From: Gigaspora margarita
Lineage: Eukaryota; Glomeromycota; Glomeromycetes; Diversisporales; Gigasporaceae
NCBI GenBank assembly: GCA_009809945.1
Contig: WTPW01002412.1
Span: 1-64,000 of the forward strand
DNA: 64,000 bases
Direction of reading: 5' to 3'
Both the position numbers and the translations under genes were made by a program. Shown piece after piece: positions 44,562-57,399 of the stretch. The stretch's first letter is position 1, and each line of letters begins with the position of its first letter. Under the pieces are notes generated by a model. That model saw nothing but the letters and a program-made list of their open reading frames with translations, made no database searches and had not been told where the DNA came from.

Positions 44562-47500
44562 TATTTGAAAATGTATTTCATTTATTTATTTTTTTAAAAA
44601 TTTTGAAATTTTATAGAATACTGTGAAAAATTGCAATAATACACGAAATATTATTATCTGTGACCCCAGAAAGAATAATTAGGTATAAAGTTGCATTTTT
44701 TTATTTGTTCTATTTCACAATATTTCATTCAAAAAATTGTGCAATTTTCACAATTTAGCACGTCAATCACAATTCTTTCAAAAAATTTTGGCATACATTT
44801 TCTTTCAAAAGATTTTGTATATTTATTTTGCTGATATAATGCCTAGCCCAACCCAGCTCATTCTGAACCTTATCAATAAGATACCAAGAAATAGATTGAT
44901 ACTAGTAATATAACAGTAACATACTAGAACATTCTGTATTTTATCCTTAGAACTATTTGAATTAAGAATAACATACTAGAATGTTTTAATATATTACTAT
45001 ATATTACTGATATCAATTTACCTTCTAGTATCTTACTGATATGCTACTGATATACTACTAATATGCTACCAATATGCTACCAATATGCTACTGATATGCT
45101 ACCAATATGCTACCAATATGCAATAGGTATTTGGCAGAATCCTAAGTATATATCAGAAGACTTGTTTTTCATATGTACCTAGTATTTATTAATTTAATCT
45201 CTATTGTATATTTCTTAAAACAATATTGTAGTTTATATAAAAATGACAACTTTTATTATTACAACTTTAGTAGTTTTTTTGTAAAAATTAAACTTGTATT
45301 AGAAGTAAAAAATTTTTTTATAAACAAAATTATATAAAATTGAAAAAATTTAAACAAAAATTTTATAGTGAAGTTCCAAAACAAAAACTTTACATTTTTA
45401 TTATAACAAAGTTTTTTAATAATTTTAAAGAAGTTTTATAAGAAAGTTAATAAAATAGAACAAATATTATATCTTTTATTTAGAAAATATATAGTTAAAT
45501 AACTAAAATCAATATTTAAAATTTTATTAAAAAATTTTAATTTTTAAAATCAATACAAGTAAATTTGTTTGAATTACAAATTAAATAGAAATATAATAAA
45601 AAAATTATTGAATTATATTTGTTTTTTAAATATTAATTTGGATTTTTTGTATAATTTGTTTAATAGTACAGTACTTATAAGATAATCTATTATAAATTTA
45701 TTAGGATTTATAAATAAGCTTTACTTCTTAATAAATTATTTAATTATATAATATAATTAAAATATTCAAGGTTAATTTTTTATAAGTGTTATATTATATT
45801 ATTTAATTTATTAAAAAAAATATTATAAGGCCATACAAATTAAATCTTTTTGTTCTCATAACATATATTTATATTTCAATCTGCCAACCCGGATTTTTAT
45901 TTAAAAATTTTATGAAAATTTAAACAAAATTTATTATACCGGCATAAATTATTTTATATATTGTTCTTTAATTGCATGTTCTTAAAGTTCGGTCCAAGTA
46001 TATATGTTGTACGTTGGAATAGAATCTTGGTAGATTTAGAATCATATAAGTTGATTCTAAATACACTTATATTGATTAAATTATTTAATCAGCAGCTATT
46101 ATATTTATATATATCATTTCTCAACTTATATCAATTATTAATTGACTAATGTCATTAATAAAATTATAAAATTAATGTTCATTTTTCTTTATAATCTTGA
46201 TTTTATTTAACAATTTAAAGCATTTTATTTATTAAGAAAAGAGTTTTTAGAACTACTTAACGAACGTAATAATTTATTCACTGCAAAGAAAATATGTTAT
46301 AAAATTATTTAACGGACGTAATAATTTATTTAGTGAACTCTTTTTCTTTTTTTTTTTTACGTTAATGAAATTTTTTGCTTATATAAATAAATAATAAATT
46401 TTTAGCAGGAAAATTGAAATCAAAGACAGTATAAAGAAGTCATTATTTTGTTAATAATATAAATATGACTTATCGATATGAGGGTTTTTACTAATTTTTT
46501 ATGAACAAAAAGTTGTTCATGATTATAATGATAATTTTTGATTGTTTTTTTTTTTTTATGAACCTGAATTTTATAAATATAATACAATAAATTTGATATC
46601 TAAATGTATTATTATTGCAAACGCGATTACCGAGGCCATTTTACTTTTACTTTTATTCTTGCTACATTAAAAGAAGATAATTATTACAATTTTTTTTTAC
46701 CTTTTTTCAGGTTTTTTCATGACCGTCATGCTCATTCAGCCTGGTGGGTAGCACAGATTATTTCGTAAAATTTTCGACATAACAAACTTGTATCCCCAAG
46801 TTATTCCTATCTTGTTTAGGCATGTGGTTACGCTAATACAAAGAAATTAAAGGTATTAGCTTGAATTTCGGGACACTGAAGATCGATAAAGGTCGATTGA
46901 ATATAATGACAATGAAAAATATCAATGCTGATTATTGATAATTATTATTATTATCATCATTGATAAAATGAGCAATTTTATATTGTCGTTATTAATAAAT
47001 CAATAGTTTATTACATTGCTATGGTCTCATGATTTGCATAACGAATTGACCTGGGTCATTTCAAAATTCGTCTTGTGATAATGTAAATTCAAATTCAACA
47101 TTTTTACCTCTGTTATCTCGAAGTAACACAAATATCAAATCCGGTATGCTCATATACATACAATGACAGCATGTGCAAGGTTTTGTTTACGTGTATATAA
47201 ATATGGTTGATTCTGATTGGTTAATTCTTATTAAGCTTCAAAAGTAAAAGTTTCTGTTTGTTGACCCGGCCGAACCAAAAATATCAGTTTGTATGGCCTA
47301 ATATAAAAAAAAGAAAAATATTATATTCATAACACTGTGTTATATTCATAACGCTGTGTTATATATAACACCTATGAGAGGAACAATTTTTGTTAGTAAC
47401 ACAACAGGGGTTACCTAGTAAAGTTTTGATTTAGAGAATTTTTTAATATAGGGTGTTTATAAATATAATTTTCCTTTTTGTAAATATGTATAATAATTAA

Positions 47501-47910
47501 GTAATTATATTATTTTTAAATTTTATTTAATTAATATTAAATTAATCATGAATTTATTTATTTAATATTTTTAGATTTTTTTGATAATAGCTATATTATA
47601 GTTATTTGTATTAGATAAAGTTATAGTTTCAATTGAAATACATACAACTAGGAAGAGTATTTAACATATATCTTTAAATATTGTCAGGTTCATTAAAATA
47701 GTAGATATTAGAATTTTATTAATAATTTATTTAACTAGTATTATATTAATAACAATTTATTAAAATTATAACTAACAAATATTAAATTTAATATCAACTA
47801 ATTAAATTATTAAATATTTTTATATTTAATATTAAATATAATATCAACTAATTAAATTTTAAATATTTATATATTTTTAATATTAAATATAATATTTTTA
47901 ATTTAGAAAA
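44562..47910. other. very AT-rich region, no gene recognised
   Basis: Apart from the minisatellite at 45035-45128 only A/T tracts are visible. The short ORFs (for example 45961-46149) lack motifs. A less AT-rich patch lies at 46600-47280; I could not assign exons to it. Confidence 0.5.
45035..45128. repeat. 12-bp minisatellite
   Basis: About eight units of GCTACCAATAT / GCTACTGATAT, period 12, between 45035 and 45128, with related GATACTAG words just upstream. Confidence 0.85.
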
Positions 47911-49170
47911 TTATATGAAAAACAGCTTGAAAATAATATTAAAGCTGATATGGAAGCATTATTAACTGCAACTCTAGAAAAAGTTGAAATTATAATCATA
48001 AACTTATAGGTAAATATTTTAAATTAAAATTATATTTAAGAGGTAGTTCGCAGTTAAAGAGTATAATCATTACTAAGTACCATAATCAGAACTTCTTATA
48101 AATTTTTTATAGTAGTGCAATGCCAATTCATTCAATGAAAAGTTGTTTTTTTTTTTTACTAAGTAAACATCTTTTTGAATCTTTAATTAAAATTGTGGAA
48201 CGTGTTATTACGATTCTAATAATAATAATGATAATAAAATCATTAAAATCGGTTGTTAAATCACAAGATATTAAGATTTTTTTCTTTTTTACTATATAGT
48301 TTTCCCTTATTCACAGAAATGCTCGACCATTTCATCACTATATTAAAACTTATAGTAAAATGCCCGCCGTATTTTATAACTTTAACTGCGGACTACCTTT
48401 AAAATAAATTAATAATTTACAATTATAGATTTGATTCAATATTATCAAAAGCCCTATATTATTGCATCGCTCAATCCACATTTTTCAAAAATTTCAAATA
48501 ATTTGTGGTATGCTGCGGAAGCAGCTCATGTCAATGAGAAATCGTGAAGGCAAACAGCTTAAATTATTAACAGCAATTTTAAAGTAAATAATTTGTTTAA
48601 TTTATTAAATATTATTAATTAATAATTATTTTGGAGAACAAAAATTATTGTTGATTTACACAACTTTAAAAAAAATTGAAATTAAGAAAAATTATAATGT
48701 TAGTCCAAGTGGTCATGATAAAAGTAATATTACACGAAAAAAATTAGCAATTAAACGAAATATATAGTTAGTATATTTATACATGAATAATTAATTATAT
48801 ATATATATATATTTCAAATTATGTTTATATTATTATTAATAATATTTACTATATATAATATAGATTCAGAAATAATCGGCAATTGAAAGGTACAAAACGA
48901 TAATCTCAATAAAGTACTTCAATAAAAAGTTAAACAAAATGAAGAAATTGATTTAACTAATGATGAAGTTATTGTAAATAAAGACAATTCTAAAGAAATG
49001 ACACTATTAGAAAAGTTGGAATATGAAGAACGATTATTATAACTTGAAAAATGGAAAGAAAGATTAAGAGAATTTCGCAACTTTAATTGAATTAAAGAGC
49101 GTTGAGTATGGCTTAGAACACTAGTCAGATGTGATTATCTAATTAGTGTTAGTATTTGCTTTGTTAATTT
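47911..49170 (+). pseudogene. decayed multi-exon gene relic of unknown function
   Basis: Exon-like blocks: RKLYEKQLENNIKADMEALL with TATLEKVE (about 47908-48010, ending at a GT donor), MLRKQLMSMRNREGKQLKLL with TAILK (about 48505-48582, again at GT), NYNVSPSGHDKSNITRKKLA (about 48690-48765), and QNEEIDLTNDEVIVNKDNSK plus EMTLLEKLEYEERLL-stop-LEKWKERLREF (about 48940-49085). Stops in the last block fit CAA or CGA codons changed by C-to-T. The product would be a charged, coiled-coil-like protein. I do not recognise the family. Confidence 0.4.
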
Positions 49171-49204
49171 GTTTGAAAGAAACAATTATTTTTGCATTAT
49201 CTAT

Positions 49205-49345
49205 ATACAGTTGAAATAGTATTGAGAGGTTATCGGATTTGAAATCATTATAAACTATTAGATTCATATAGCAGAAGCGGGCTTAGTAGATTAATTCATT
49301 ATCAGATTTGACAGGTTATCGGTTTTGACAGGATCGGTTAAAAAC
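49205..49345. repeat. dispersed repeat, copy 1 (inverted mate at 61930-62090)
   Basis: GATTTGAAATCATTATAAAC, TATTAGATT, and GACAGGTTATCGGTTTTGAC match the inverse of 61930-62090. The 62-kb copy carries mostly transition differences. Confidence 0.75.
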
Positions 49346-49854
49346 TGTAATTGCTTTAATAAGAATATAACGATAAAAATTCATTAACATACCTAGTTAA
49401 ATATATTTATTAACATACATATATACGTATCTTATACAATTTTTATTTTCGTCACCATATGCAACATACAATTTTTTTATTTTTGCTACCATACTCAACT
49501 ACTTTTGTATTCCAAGCTATTACGTACTAATAATACTAATAACACAATCACACATGCTTTTTCTTACATTTAAACTATACAAAGTCAATTCATACTGTTA
49601 AAACTTTGCAAAAAAAAAAAAAGTTAAGATTAAAAGATACTGTGGACAAATCTTTTCTAATTAGAAACATACTGTAATTCTTTTCAAATAATACCCTTGA
49701 CCTTGTTAAACAATTTGAGAGTCAATTCTTATGCTCAGAAAAGAGAATAGCCGATGAGAATAACTATTTTAAAAATTATTTTGATGATCATGGATTTGCA
49801 TATATTGATATTAAAGTTAGCGTTAGGGCGAGACCAGTCCGGTCCGATCCTAGA

Positions 49855-50035
49855 TAAAAAGTTGATCCTTAAATCACATGAAAACATAATGAAAATACAA
49901 TAGATCCTGAATTGAATCTATCGAATAAGTCCATCCAATCAAATTAATTTGTATTGTTATAATAAATTCAATTCAGGATCCTATAAAAATGTATTGTGTT
50001 TTCATGTGATTTAAGGACCGAGTCCTGGCAGATCC
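49855..50035. repeat. hairpin element with GGATCCT words
   Basis: GATCCTTAAATCACATGAAA on the left is inverted on the right (TTTCATGTGATTTAAGGACC), with an inner pair GATCCTGAATTGAAT / ATTCAATTCAGGATC. GGTCCGATCCTA-like words flank it. Probably a MITE; no target duplication found. Confidence 0.6.
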
Positions 50036-50246
50036 TTGTGAGGATCGGTTAGGATTCGACCCAAAGGACCGATTAACTGTTAATATCCCTAATCGATTTG
50101 GACATATTTTATTATATGAGCGCTGTTCAACAGAAAGGGGGGGGAGGGGAATCTCTTTAATTGACCAGATTTAAAAAGAGATATCATTGAAAAGCGCACA
50201 TATAGTTAATAATGTTAATACTGTGAGAACAATTAAACATCATTAT

Positions 50247-50457
50247 ACAGTACCGTAAACTGCCATATACTGCCATATACGAGACCCGGGTCTGTTACAT
50301 TTCACCAATTTTAGAACCTATAATAAACCCCGGATCTAGTATACCATTATAAGGAAAAATTTATAGAGCATGCAATCTTTCATTTACTGGGCAGTCTACA
50401 TTTTGGTTATTGTAGTTTTGAGATTCACACCCGGGTCTAGTACTATACTGTACATAG
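50247..50457. mobile_element. possible TA-flanked MITE with ACCCGGGTCT arms
   Basis: Left ACAGTACCGTAAAC...GAGACCCGGGTCT and right ACCCGGGTCTAGTACTATAC then TGT are approximately inverted. A CGGATCTAG repeat lies inside. The ends are only loosely matched. Confidence 0.4.
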
Positions 50458-52601
50458 GGGAACTGATATCTGGGGGGTACGTATAAAATTTTAAAGCTAT
50501 AATATTTGATATATAATATGATATTACTGATATCTTTTCTAAAAATTGCTAAATCACCTTAATAAAATTTTTGGGTAGGTTTTTTGTTTTTTTAAAAGTT
50601 GAATAAAAAAAAAAAAAGGGTTTCTTTTATAGTCAAAAAATAAAGAACAAATTAATTTTTTTTGTATTAATTATCTGTTATATAAAAATAAACATTAGTA
50701 ATCAATTGGAAACTTTTGCTACGTAGTGAAATGATTTTCCGAAACTATGATCAAAAAAGGTTCATCCGAATTGCTTGCTGAATTGATAGTGATAAAAAAA
50801 AAAAAAAAAGGGTTTTAACAATCATAAAATAATTCTAGTAGTTCTGGAAGGTCTTTTATTATAGAACCTAATTGGTTCAATTAGTTCAATTAGCATTTTT
50901 ACAGGAATTTTTATAACAATATAACATAATTATACAATAATAGAAATAATATCCAAAAAAAGGTTTAAGCATTTATCCAATCATTTTTTTCGAGTAAAAT
51001 TACATAACGATAAACAACATGTGAGATTTCTAAAATAAGAAATCAAAAAGCATTTATCCAGATTGGTTATGGGATATTTTTTTTCAGTGTTTGATTTGGA
51101 CGGAATGAATGTAAATGAATGTACCAGAAAGTTGCTTAAATGTATCTGAAAGTTGTTTGCATTCTTGCAGCAATGCACCAAATTATGTACGAATTACCGA
51201 AATAATTATGACATAGGGTCTCTTTATGATTGTCAGATTCTCTTAATAAGATCCTCTTGGAATTTTCTTTGTAAATGTTAAATTTAGAAAGAGTTTAAAA
51301 AGTTAAAAAAAAAAATTATGGATATTCATATTATGTATAAACTATAATAACAATAGGAATATCTTTTCATAATATACGTTACGAATTTATATAAGTTTTA
51401 ATAAATAAATATATACATTATATATATATATATATACTATATATATATATATATACTACATATCAGATATATATATTTATATATATTTATATTTATATTT
51501 ATATTTATGAATATATGTTATATATTCCTATATATGAATTTTTACGTGTCAAATTATTAAAGAAAATGGAATGATCATTCCTCACAATCATTACAATCAT
51601 TGTGATGAATTATAAGAAATCATAAGGTAATTAATGTGATGGATTTTAATGAGAGTTCTTACTATTAAATAATAAACACATTTATCATCGTTACTCGAAA
51701 TATTCAATTAATAATATCAATTAGTAAAATTGTTTTTTATAAATGTTGTGAAGCTCAAATACATACGTATTGCTTAAACTACATATAAAAATTATAACGT
51801 TACCTAAATTTCATCTTAGCGCAACTTTATTTAAAGTTGTATTCAAGGTTCTTTTTTGGTGTTATAAATTTATACGTAGGTAAGATATAAGTAGGTAGGT
51901 AAGGTTTTTTTTTTTTTTTTTCGCATATAAAACAGTAAAATGAGTAAAATGCCAAGTGACAATTAACGTAACGTATAATTATCATCAAATTACAGAATTA
52001 TTATTGATGATGAATTAAGTTATTTGTTTAAATTAATTGTAACACATACTAAATTTGACAATTGATAACATATAAAAAAATATAAAAAATACATAGCATC
52101 GCTTATTTCTGTATTTATTTTTTTTTAAAAAAACGGGTTTCTTTTCAAATTACTATTTATATCTTTTAAGAGTAATTCTTTTTTTCAATTTTATTTTATT
52201 TTTGAATTCAAAATTTTTAAAATTCTATTATTCATCTTACTTTCTTCATTTATTCTTTGACTCATTTACTTACCCAAACGTTTCGATTTTTCTTGCTTGC
52301 GTACCTTCTTGAAACGTCATTTTACCATTCTTTACCGACTTCAGCTTTATGCATGATACCCTGCAGATATTAAATACGTATATAAAGTAACTTTATTTCC
52401 TTTATAGTTCTTCGTTTCGTCTTTTTTTCTATCTTTCGCTTTTTTTTTGTATCTATCTACTGAGTAAAATATATTCCATTTACATTAATGGTTCAAGAAT
52501 ATCCCTTTTAAAGTATCTCATTAATCACGTTCCATACATTCACTTGTTTCCTATTCTCAATTATCTTTTTGATTATTTAAAATTAATAAACTATTATAAA
52601 T
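50458..52601. other. intergenic upstream of the RhoGAP gene
   Basis: AT-rich, with A and T homopolymers (50608, 50795, 51905), a TA microsatellite at 51419-51520, and pyrimidine-rich sequence over the last 400 bases (CTTTCTTCATTTATTC, TCGTCTTTTTTTCTATC) typical of a fungal promoter or 5' leader. No gene was found. Confidence 0.5.
51419..51520. repeat. TA microsatellite
   Basis: Two runs of (TA)n followed by TATATTTA units. Confidence 0.9.
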
Positions 52602-55419
52602 ATGTCTACAATACTTGCAAATGCTTGGGTGGAAATAACCGATCCACACACAAATGATATTTTTTATGCTAATCCTGTATTTATCTTTTTTTCTTTCAAA
52701 TTTTATTTTTTCAAGTCTTATTTTTCGTTAATTTAATTTATTATATTTTATCTAGCAAACTGGAGAATGCGCATGGGAAAAACCTTCTAATTCAATATTG
52801 TAAGTTTATTTATTTATTCATCTAATAAATTTGTTTTTTTTTTTTTAATCCTTATTATCTTATTACCTTATTATCTTACTATCTATCTTATTATCCTATT
52901 ATGCAAGGCATCAAAAAGATCCAACAGGTGAATGGTGGGAATTATGGGATGATAATCATCAACTCCCTTATTATTATCATACAATTTCTGGTCAAACTGA
53001 ATGGGCCCGTCCAAATTCTGGAACAATCATTCCATTAACGAAAATTCAGGTATTAAAAATTTACTAATTTATTTATCAACTTTTGTTATTTGAATTCATT
53101 GTTTTTTTTTTTTTTTTTTNNNNNNNNNNNNNNNNNNNNNNNNNNNNNNNNNNNNNNNNNNNNNNNNNNNNNNNNNNNNNNNNNNNNNNNNNNNNNNNNN
53201 NNNNNNNNNNNNNNNNNNNNNNNNNNNNNNNNNNNNNNNNNNNNNNNNNNNNNNNNNNNNNNNNNNNNNNNNNNNNNNNNNNNNNNNNNNNNNNNNNNNN
53301 NNNNNNNNNNNNNNNNNNNNNNNNNNNNNNNNNNNNNNNNNNNNNNNNNNNNNNNNNNNNNNNNNNNNNNNNNNNNNNNNNNNNNNNNNNNNNNNNNNNN
53401 NNNNNNNNNNNNNNNNNNNNNNNNNNNNNNNNNNNNNNNNNNNNNNNNNNNNNNNNNNNNNNNNNNNNNNNNNNNNNNNNNNNNNNNNNNNNNNNNNNNN
53501 NNNNNNNNNNNNNNNNNNNNNNNNNNNNNNNNNNNNNNNNNNNNNNNNNNNNNNNNNNNNNNNNNNNNNNNNNNNNNNNNNNNNNNNNNNNNNNNNNNNN
53601 NNNNNNNNNNNNNNNTTTTTTTTTTTTATCTTATTGAATATCTCTGAATTATTTTTTTTTTTCGTATATTAATCATTATAATAATATATACATATTTTTT
53701 TATTAGGATAATGAAGTATTTTCATTAAAAAGAAAACCAAAAATTTCTCAAACTTCTATTGATTCCACAATGACTGTATCTACGACTTCAACTTCTCGAC
53801 CAAAAACCCCAAATTCTGGAAACACTTCTTCTAATGGTGGAAATCATTTGTTCAAAATTATGACCCCAAAAAAATCTATTGAAGTTGCTGAACGTGCTAG
53901 AAAGACTGGAATTAGTAACCCTATCGGAATAAATTATGGTAGGTTTGAGTTAATTTGGATTTTAATACCCTGTCGGGAAATTAGGTGTATTCTCGATCAT
54001 TGAAAATATTTAAAATATTTTTAATAATGTATTAACAATATGATTTCTTCTTATTTTAGATGCTGCGGCTGCAATGAGGCCAACTGGCACGTATAATGAC
54101 CTTGAAAAAAAAAAATCTGATCATAAAATACATACTCGTAAATTAAGTACTGGGTACGCTGAACCTTGATATCTTGATATCTTGATATCTTAAAATCTTG
54201 TTTTATTCTATCATTCATCTTAAATATTTTCGGTTATTTATTATTAATATAGGGAAGTTATGACTTTACCTGTTGAATTACAACAAGATATAAATAAGTT
54301 TCGAATAGATGGGTTTGCTAGAAAATATTTTAATACTCATAAAAAAGGTATTTTTCGAAGAAAGGTCCCGGTTGAAAAGATGCTTAAATTTCAAAAGGTA
54401 ATTTTTGAATTTTATCGTTTATTTCTACGTTTATAAAGTGCATTAAAAAAAAAAATAAAATAAAATAAAATTATTATATATATATATATTTTTATATATT
54501 TATTTACTTATTTATTTATATTTTCTTAGGATGGACTTAAACAACCTTTGATGGTACTAAATCCAAATATTCAAAAGGATGCAATAAAGTGTTTCAAAAC
54601 AATTCAACGTATAATGGGTGATAGATCAAAAGGTCGTAATGGTTCATCAAATATATTGGAAAGTATCCAATGGCTGCTAGATTGTGGTATTTTACATGGC
54701 GAATTACGTGATGAGATATATGTTCAAATTTGTAAACAATTAAATGATAATCCTAATAAGTACGTGTATATATATTATATATATTATTATAAATTATTTT
54801 TTAGAAAATTTTTTATAATAAATTTTTTTTTTCTATATTAAAAGAGAAAGTATAAGAAAAGGTTGGGAACTTCTTAGTGTGGTGACAGTTACTTTCCCAC
54901 CATCTAAGAATTTTGAGGCATATCTTTTGAATTTCATAAGTGATAATTTTAACGTGCGAGAAAACCAAATAGATGTGTTAAGCAAACATGTGCATAGTAG
55001 ATTGGTTAGGATATGTAAACGTGGTCCGAGGGGTAAAGTTTTGACCTTAGGGGAAATAGAGAGAGCATGGGTTTGTTTTCTTAATGAAATATCTTATAAT
55101 TTATTTTGAAATTATTTGTATCATCATTCTTACATTTTTTTTGTTTATATAGGAAGCACCTTTTCATCCTTCTGTATTTGGTGAGACATTAGATTTCGTA
55201 ATGAAACTTCAAAGCCAATCTTATCCAAATTTAAAATTACCGCGTATTTTACCCTTTCTGGCGAAATCGATTCTTGAGTTGAACGGTCAAGCTTCTGAGG
55301 GTATATTTCGTGTACCTGGTGATGCTGACTATGTAACAGAATTGGTATATATATATGTATACATTAATAATAATAATGATAATAATAATAACAATATTAA
55401 TGATGATGATGATAATAAT

Positions 55420-55465
<46 letters not shown>

Positions 55466-55492
55466 TTATTATTATAATTATTATTATTATTC

Positions 55493-55571
<79 letters not shown>

Positions 55572-55574
55572 TAC

Positions 55575-55606
<32 letters not shown>

Positions 55607-56204
55607 TTCTTCTTCTTCTTCTTAAAATTGGCTAATTGGTATTACTATTAATATAGAAACTAAGAATAGAAAAAAATCGGTTCGACATAAGTGGGATAAC
55701 GGATGCGAATGTTCCATCTTCACTATTCAAATTTTGGTTACGAGATTTAGCTGATCCACTGATACCAAGTGAATTTTATGATCAATGTATAAAAAATTGT
55801 GATGATACAAATTTATCAATCGAAATTGTTAAAAAGTTACCAGAAATTAATAGAAGAGTTGTTTTGTTTGTGATCGATTTCTTGCAGGTTTGTATTATTT
55901 TTTTTAATTATATATATATAAACTTTAATATATTTGTATATTTACTATATTTTGATATATATATATATATATTTTTAATATATAGATATTCACGAAACCT
56001 CTCATAACACATGTAACAAAAATGAATGTAAATAATATAGCAATGGTATTTGCTCCAAATTTCTTAAGATGTCCATCAGATAATCTTGCAGTAATATTCG
56101 AGAACACTAAATACGAGCAAACATATGTTAAAACTTTATTATTAAATCTTCGAAGTAGAGAGATTGAATCTGATCTAGAATATATTGTTAATGATGATTT
56201 ATAA
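52602..56204 (+). CDS. WW-WW-MyTH4-RhoGAP protein (Vilse/ARHGAP39-like)
   Basis: Eleven exons join in phase: 52602-52676, 52756-52799, 52908-53049, 53707-53938, 54060-54153, 54253-54397, 54530-54759, 54845-55070, 55153-55344, 55657-55887 and 55986-56204, giving about 609 residues. WW1 (about 7-37) has WVEITDPHTNDIFYANP and CAWEKP. WW2 (about 46-80) has WWELWDDNHQLPYYYHT and TEWARP. A Ser/Thr-rich linker follows. MyTH4 (about 215-395) shows GILHGELRDEIYVQICKQL and GWELLSVVTVTFPPSKNF. RhoGAP (about 400-609) has EGIFRVPGD with the arginine finger at Arg449, and MNVNNIAMVFAPNF. The order matches animal Vilse/ARHGAP39, which inactivates Rho-type GTPases at the cytoskeleton. The intron at 53050-53706 holds an assembly gap; flanking phases fit direct joining, but a hidden exon of length divisible by three is possible. 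Confidence 0.92.
53120..53615. other. assembly gap (496 N) in an intron
   Basis: Bounded by poly-T on both sides inside intron 3 of the RhoGAP gene. ORFs across it are artefacts. Confidence 1.
55358..55625. repeat. AAT/ATT microsatellite in an intron
   Basis: Runs of (AAT)n then (ATT)n and (CTT)n, about 260 bases, making up most of the 312-bp intron 9. The AAT and ATT runs are complementary and could pair. Confidence 0.95.
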
Positions 56205-57399
56205 TCTATTCCATGGTTTAAATTGTCCATCATAGATATATAATAATTAAGAAAAGGTACGTATTTTATATTTTTATTACTATCATTCAAAAGGGTATTG
56301 GGCTATTTCATTTATATGTTTTCATTTCTTATTTATTTTAGCATATAAAAATTTAATAATTCCGTATTTATTTATTTTTATTAAAAAAAAAAAAATAAAT
56401 ATAATATATATATTAATCGGTGGATATAAATAATTTAAAAAAAGAAAAAAATTAATCAATTTAGGTAGATCCAAATGATTAATAAAAAAAATAATATATT
56501 TATGCTTCATATATCACATAAAGTTTATTATTTTTTTTCAATTCTATTTTGCAATTTCTTCTTTCATGTGACAAAATTGTATTAAAAATTTTTAATTTAC
56601 AAGATTTATTAAGTGTATTTTTTTTTAATCAATTTATAATAGTTCACTATAAAAAAAATTGCTGCCGAAAATATAATAAAGTAGGTCGGAGTAAAACCCG
56701 CGTTAAATTCCAGTAAAAATCCGCTTTGATCATTGAATTTTACAATTTGGTAGAATTAATAGCAACCATGTCATTAGTCATTTACAATTATAAATTCTAA
56801 AGTACCGGTAATATATATAATTGATTATATAACTTGTAATTGTCAAATGGGTAATAAGTGTTAGTTCCCTAATTGGGTGTTGTCCACCCTCATGTAATGT
56901 AGTGCTTGCGATGATAGTCCACCAAACAAAGTTTTTAAATCTAAATTAACGTATATTTTCACTATATCCGATTCTCCAGTATTATTTCTAGTAATACACT
57001 AGACTACCAGTTCTAATGTACTGCTAAAGATAATGCTGCAGAATTTAAATATTATAGGGAATTTTGAGAATTTTTATTTTTAGACACGTTAATTAGATTT
57101 ATAAAAAATCAAATTTCATTGTGGTGGACGAATCACAATAATAGTATATCAGATATATTTTGAAAACTTTGTTTTGCAATTTTATAGATGAGGTCTACAC
57201 CTAATCTAGAGTTCCAACTCCGATAATCTCTAATTACTCGGACCGACGCCTCGATCGAATCCTTCCATTATTAGGGTTTAGTGTAGCAGTTCGGAGTTAA
57301 CAGTAACTGTATATGATACATCGCATTGCACTTATTACTCCGATCACAAATTCAAAAATTTCAGATTTTCTTTTCTACCAATTTAAATACTTTAATATT
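56205..57399. other. intergenic between the RhoGAP and pseudokinase genes
   Basis: AT-rich at first; 57180-57300 is less AT-rich and probably promoter-proximal (CCGACGCCTCGATCGAAT). An upstream in-frame ATG at 57313 could add 29 residues to the next protein. No other gene. Confidence 0.5.

Noticed and set aside
45035-45128. CRISPR-like array
   Set aside because: Period of 12 bp without unique spacers, in a eukaryotic context; it is a minisatellite.
45961-46149. 62-codon plus-strand frame
   Set aside because: No motif, no start context, in very AT-rich DNA.
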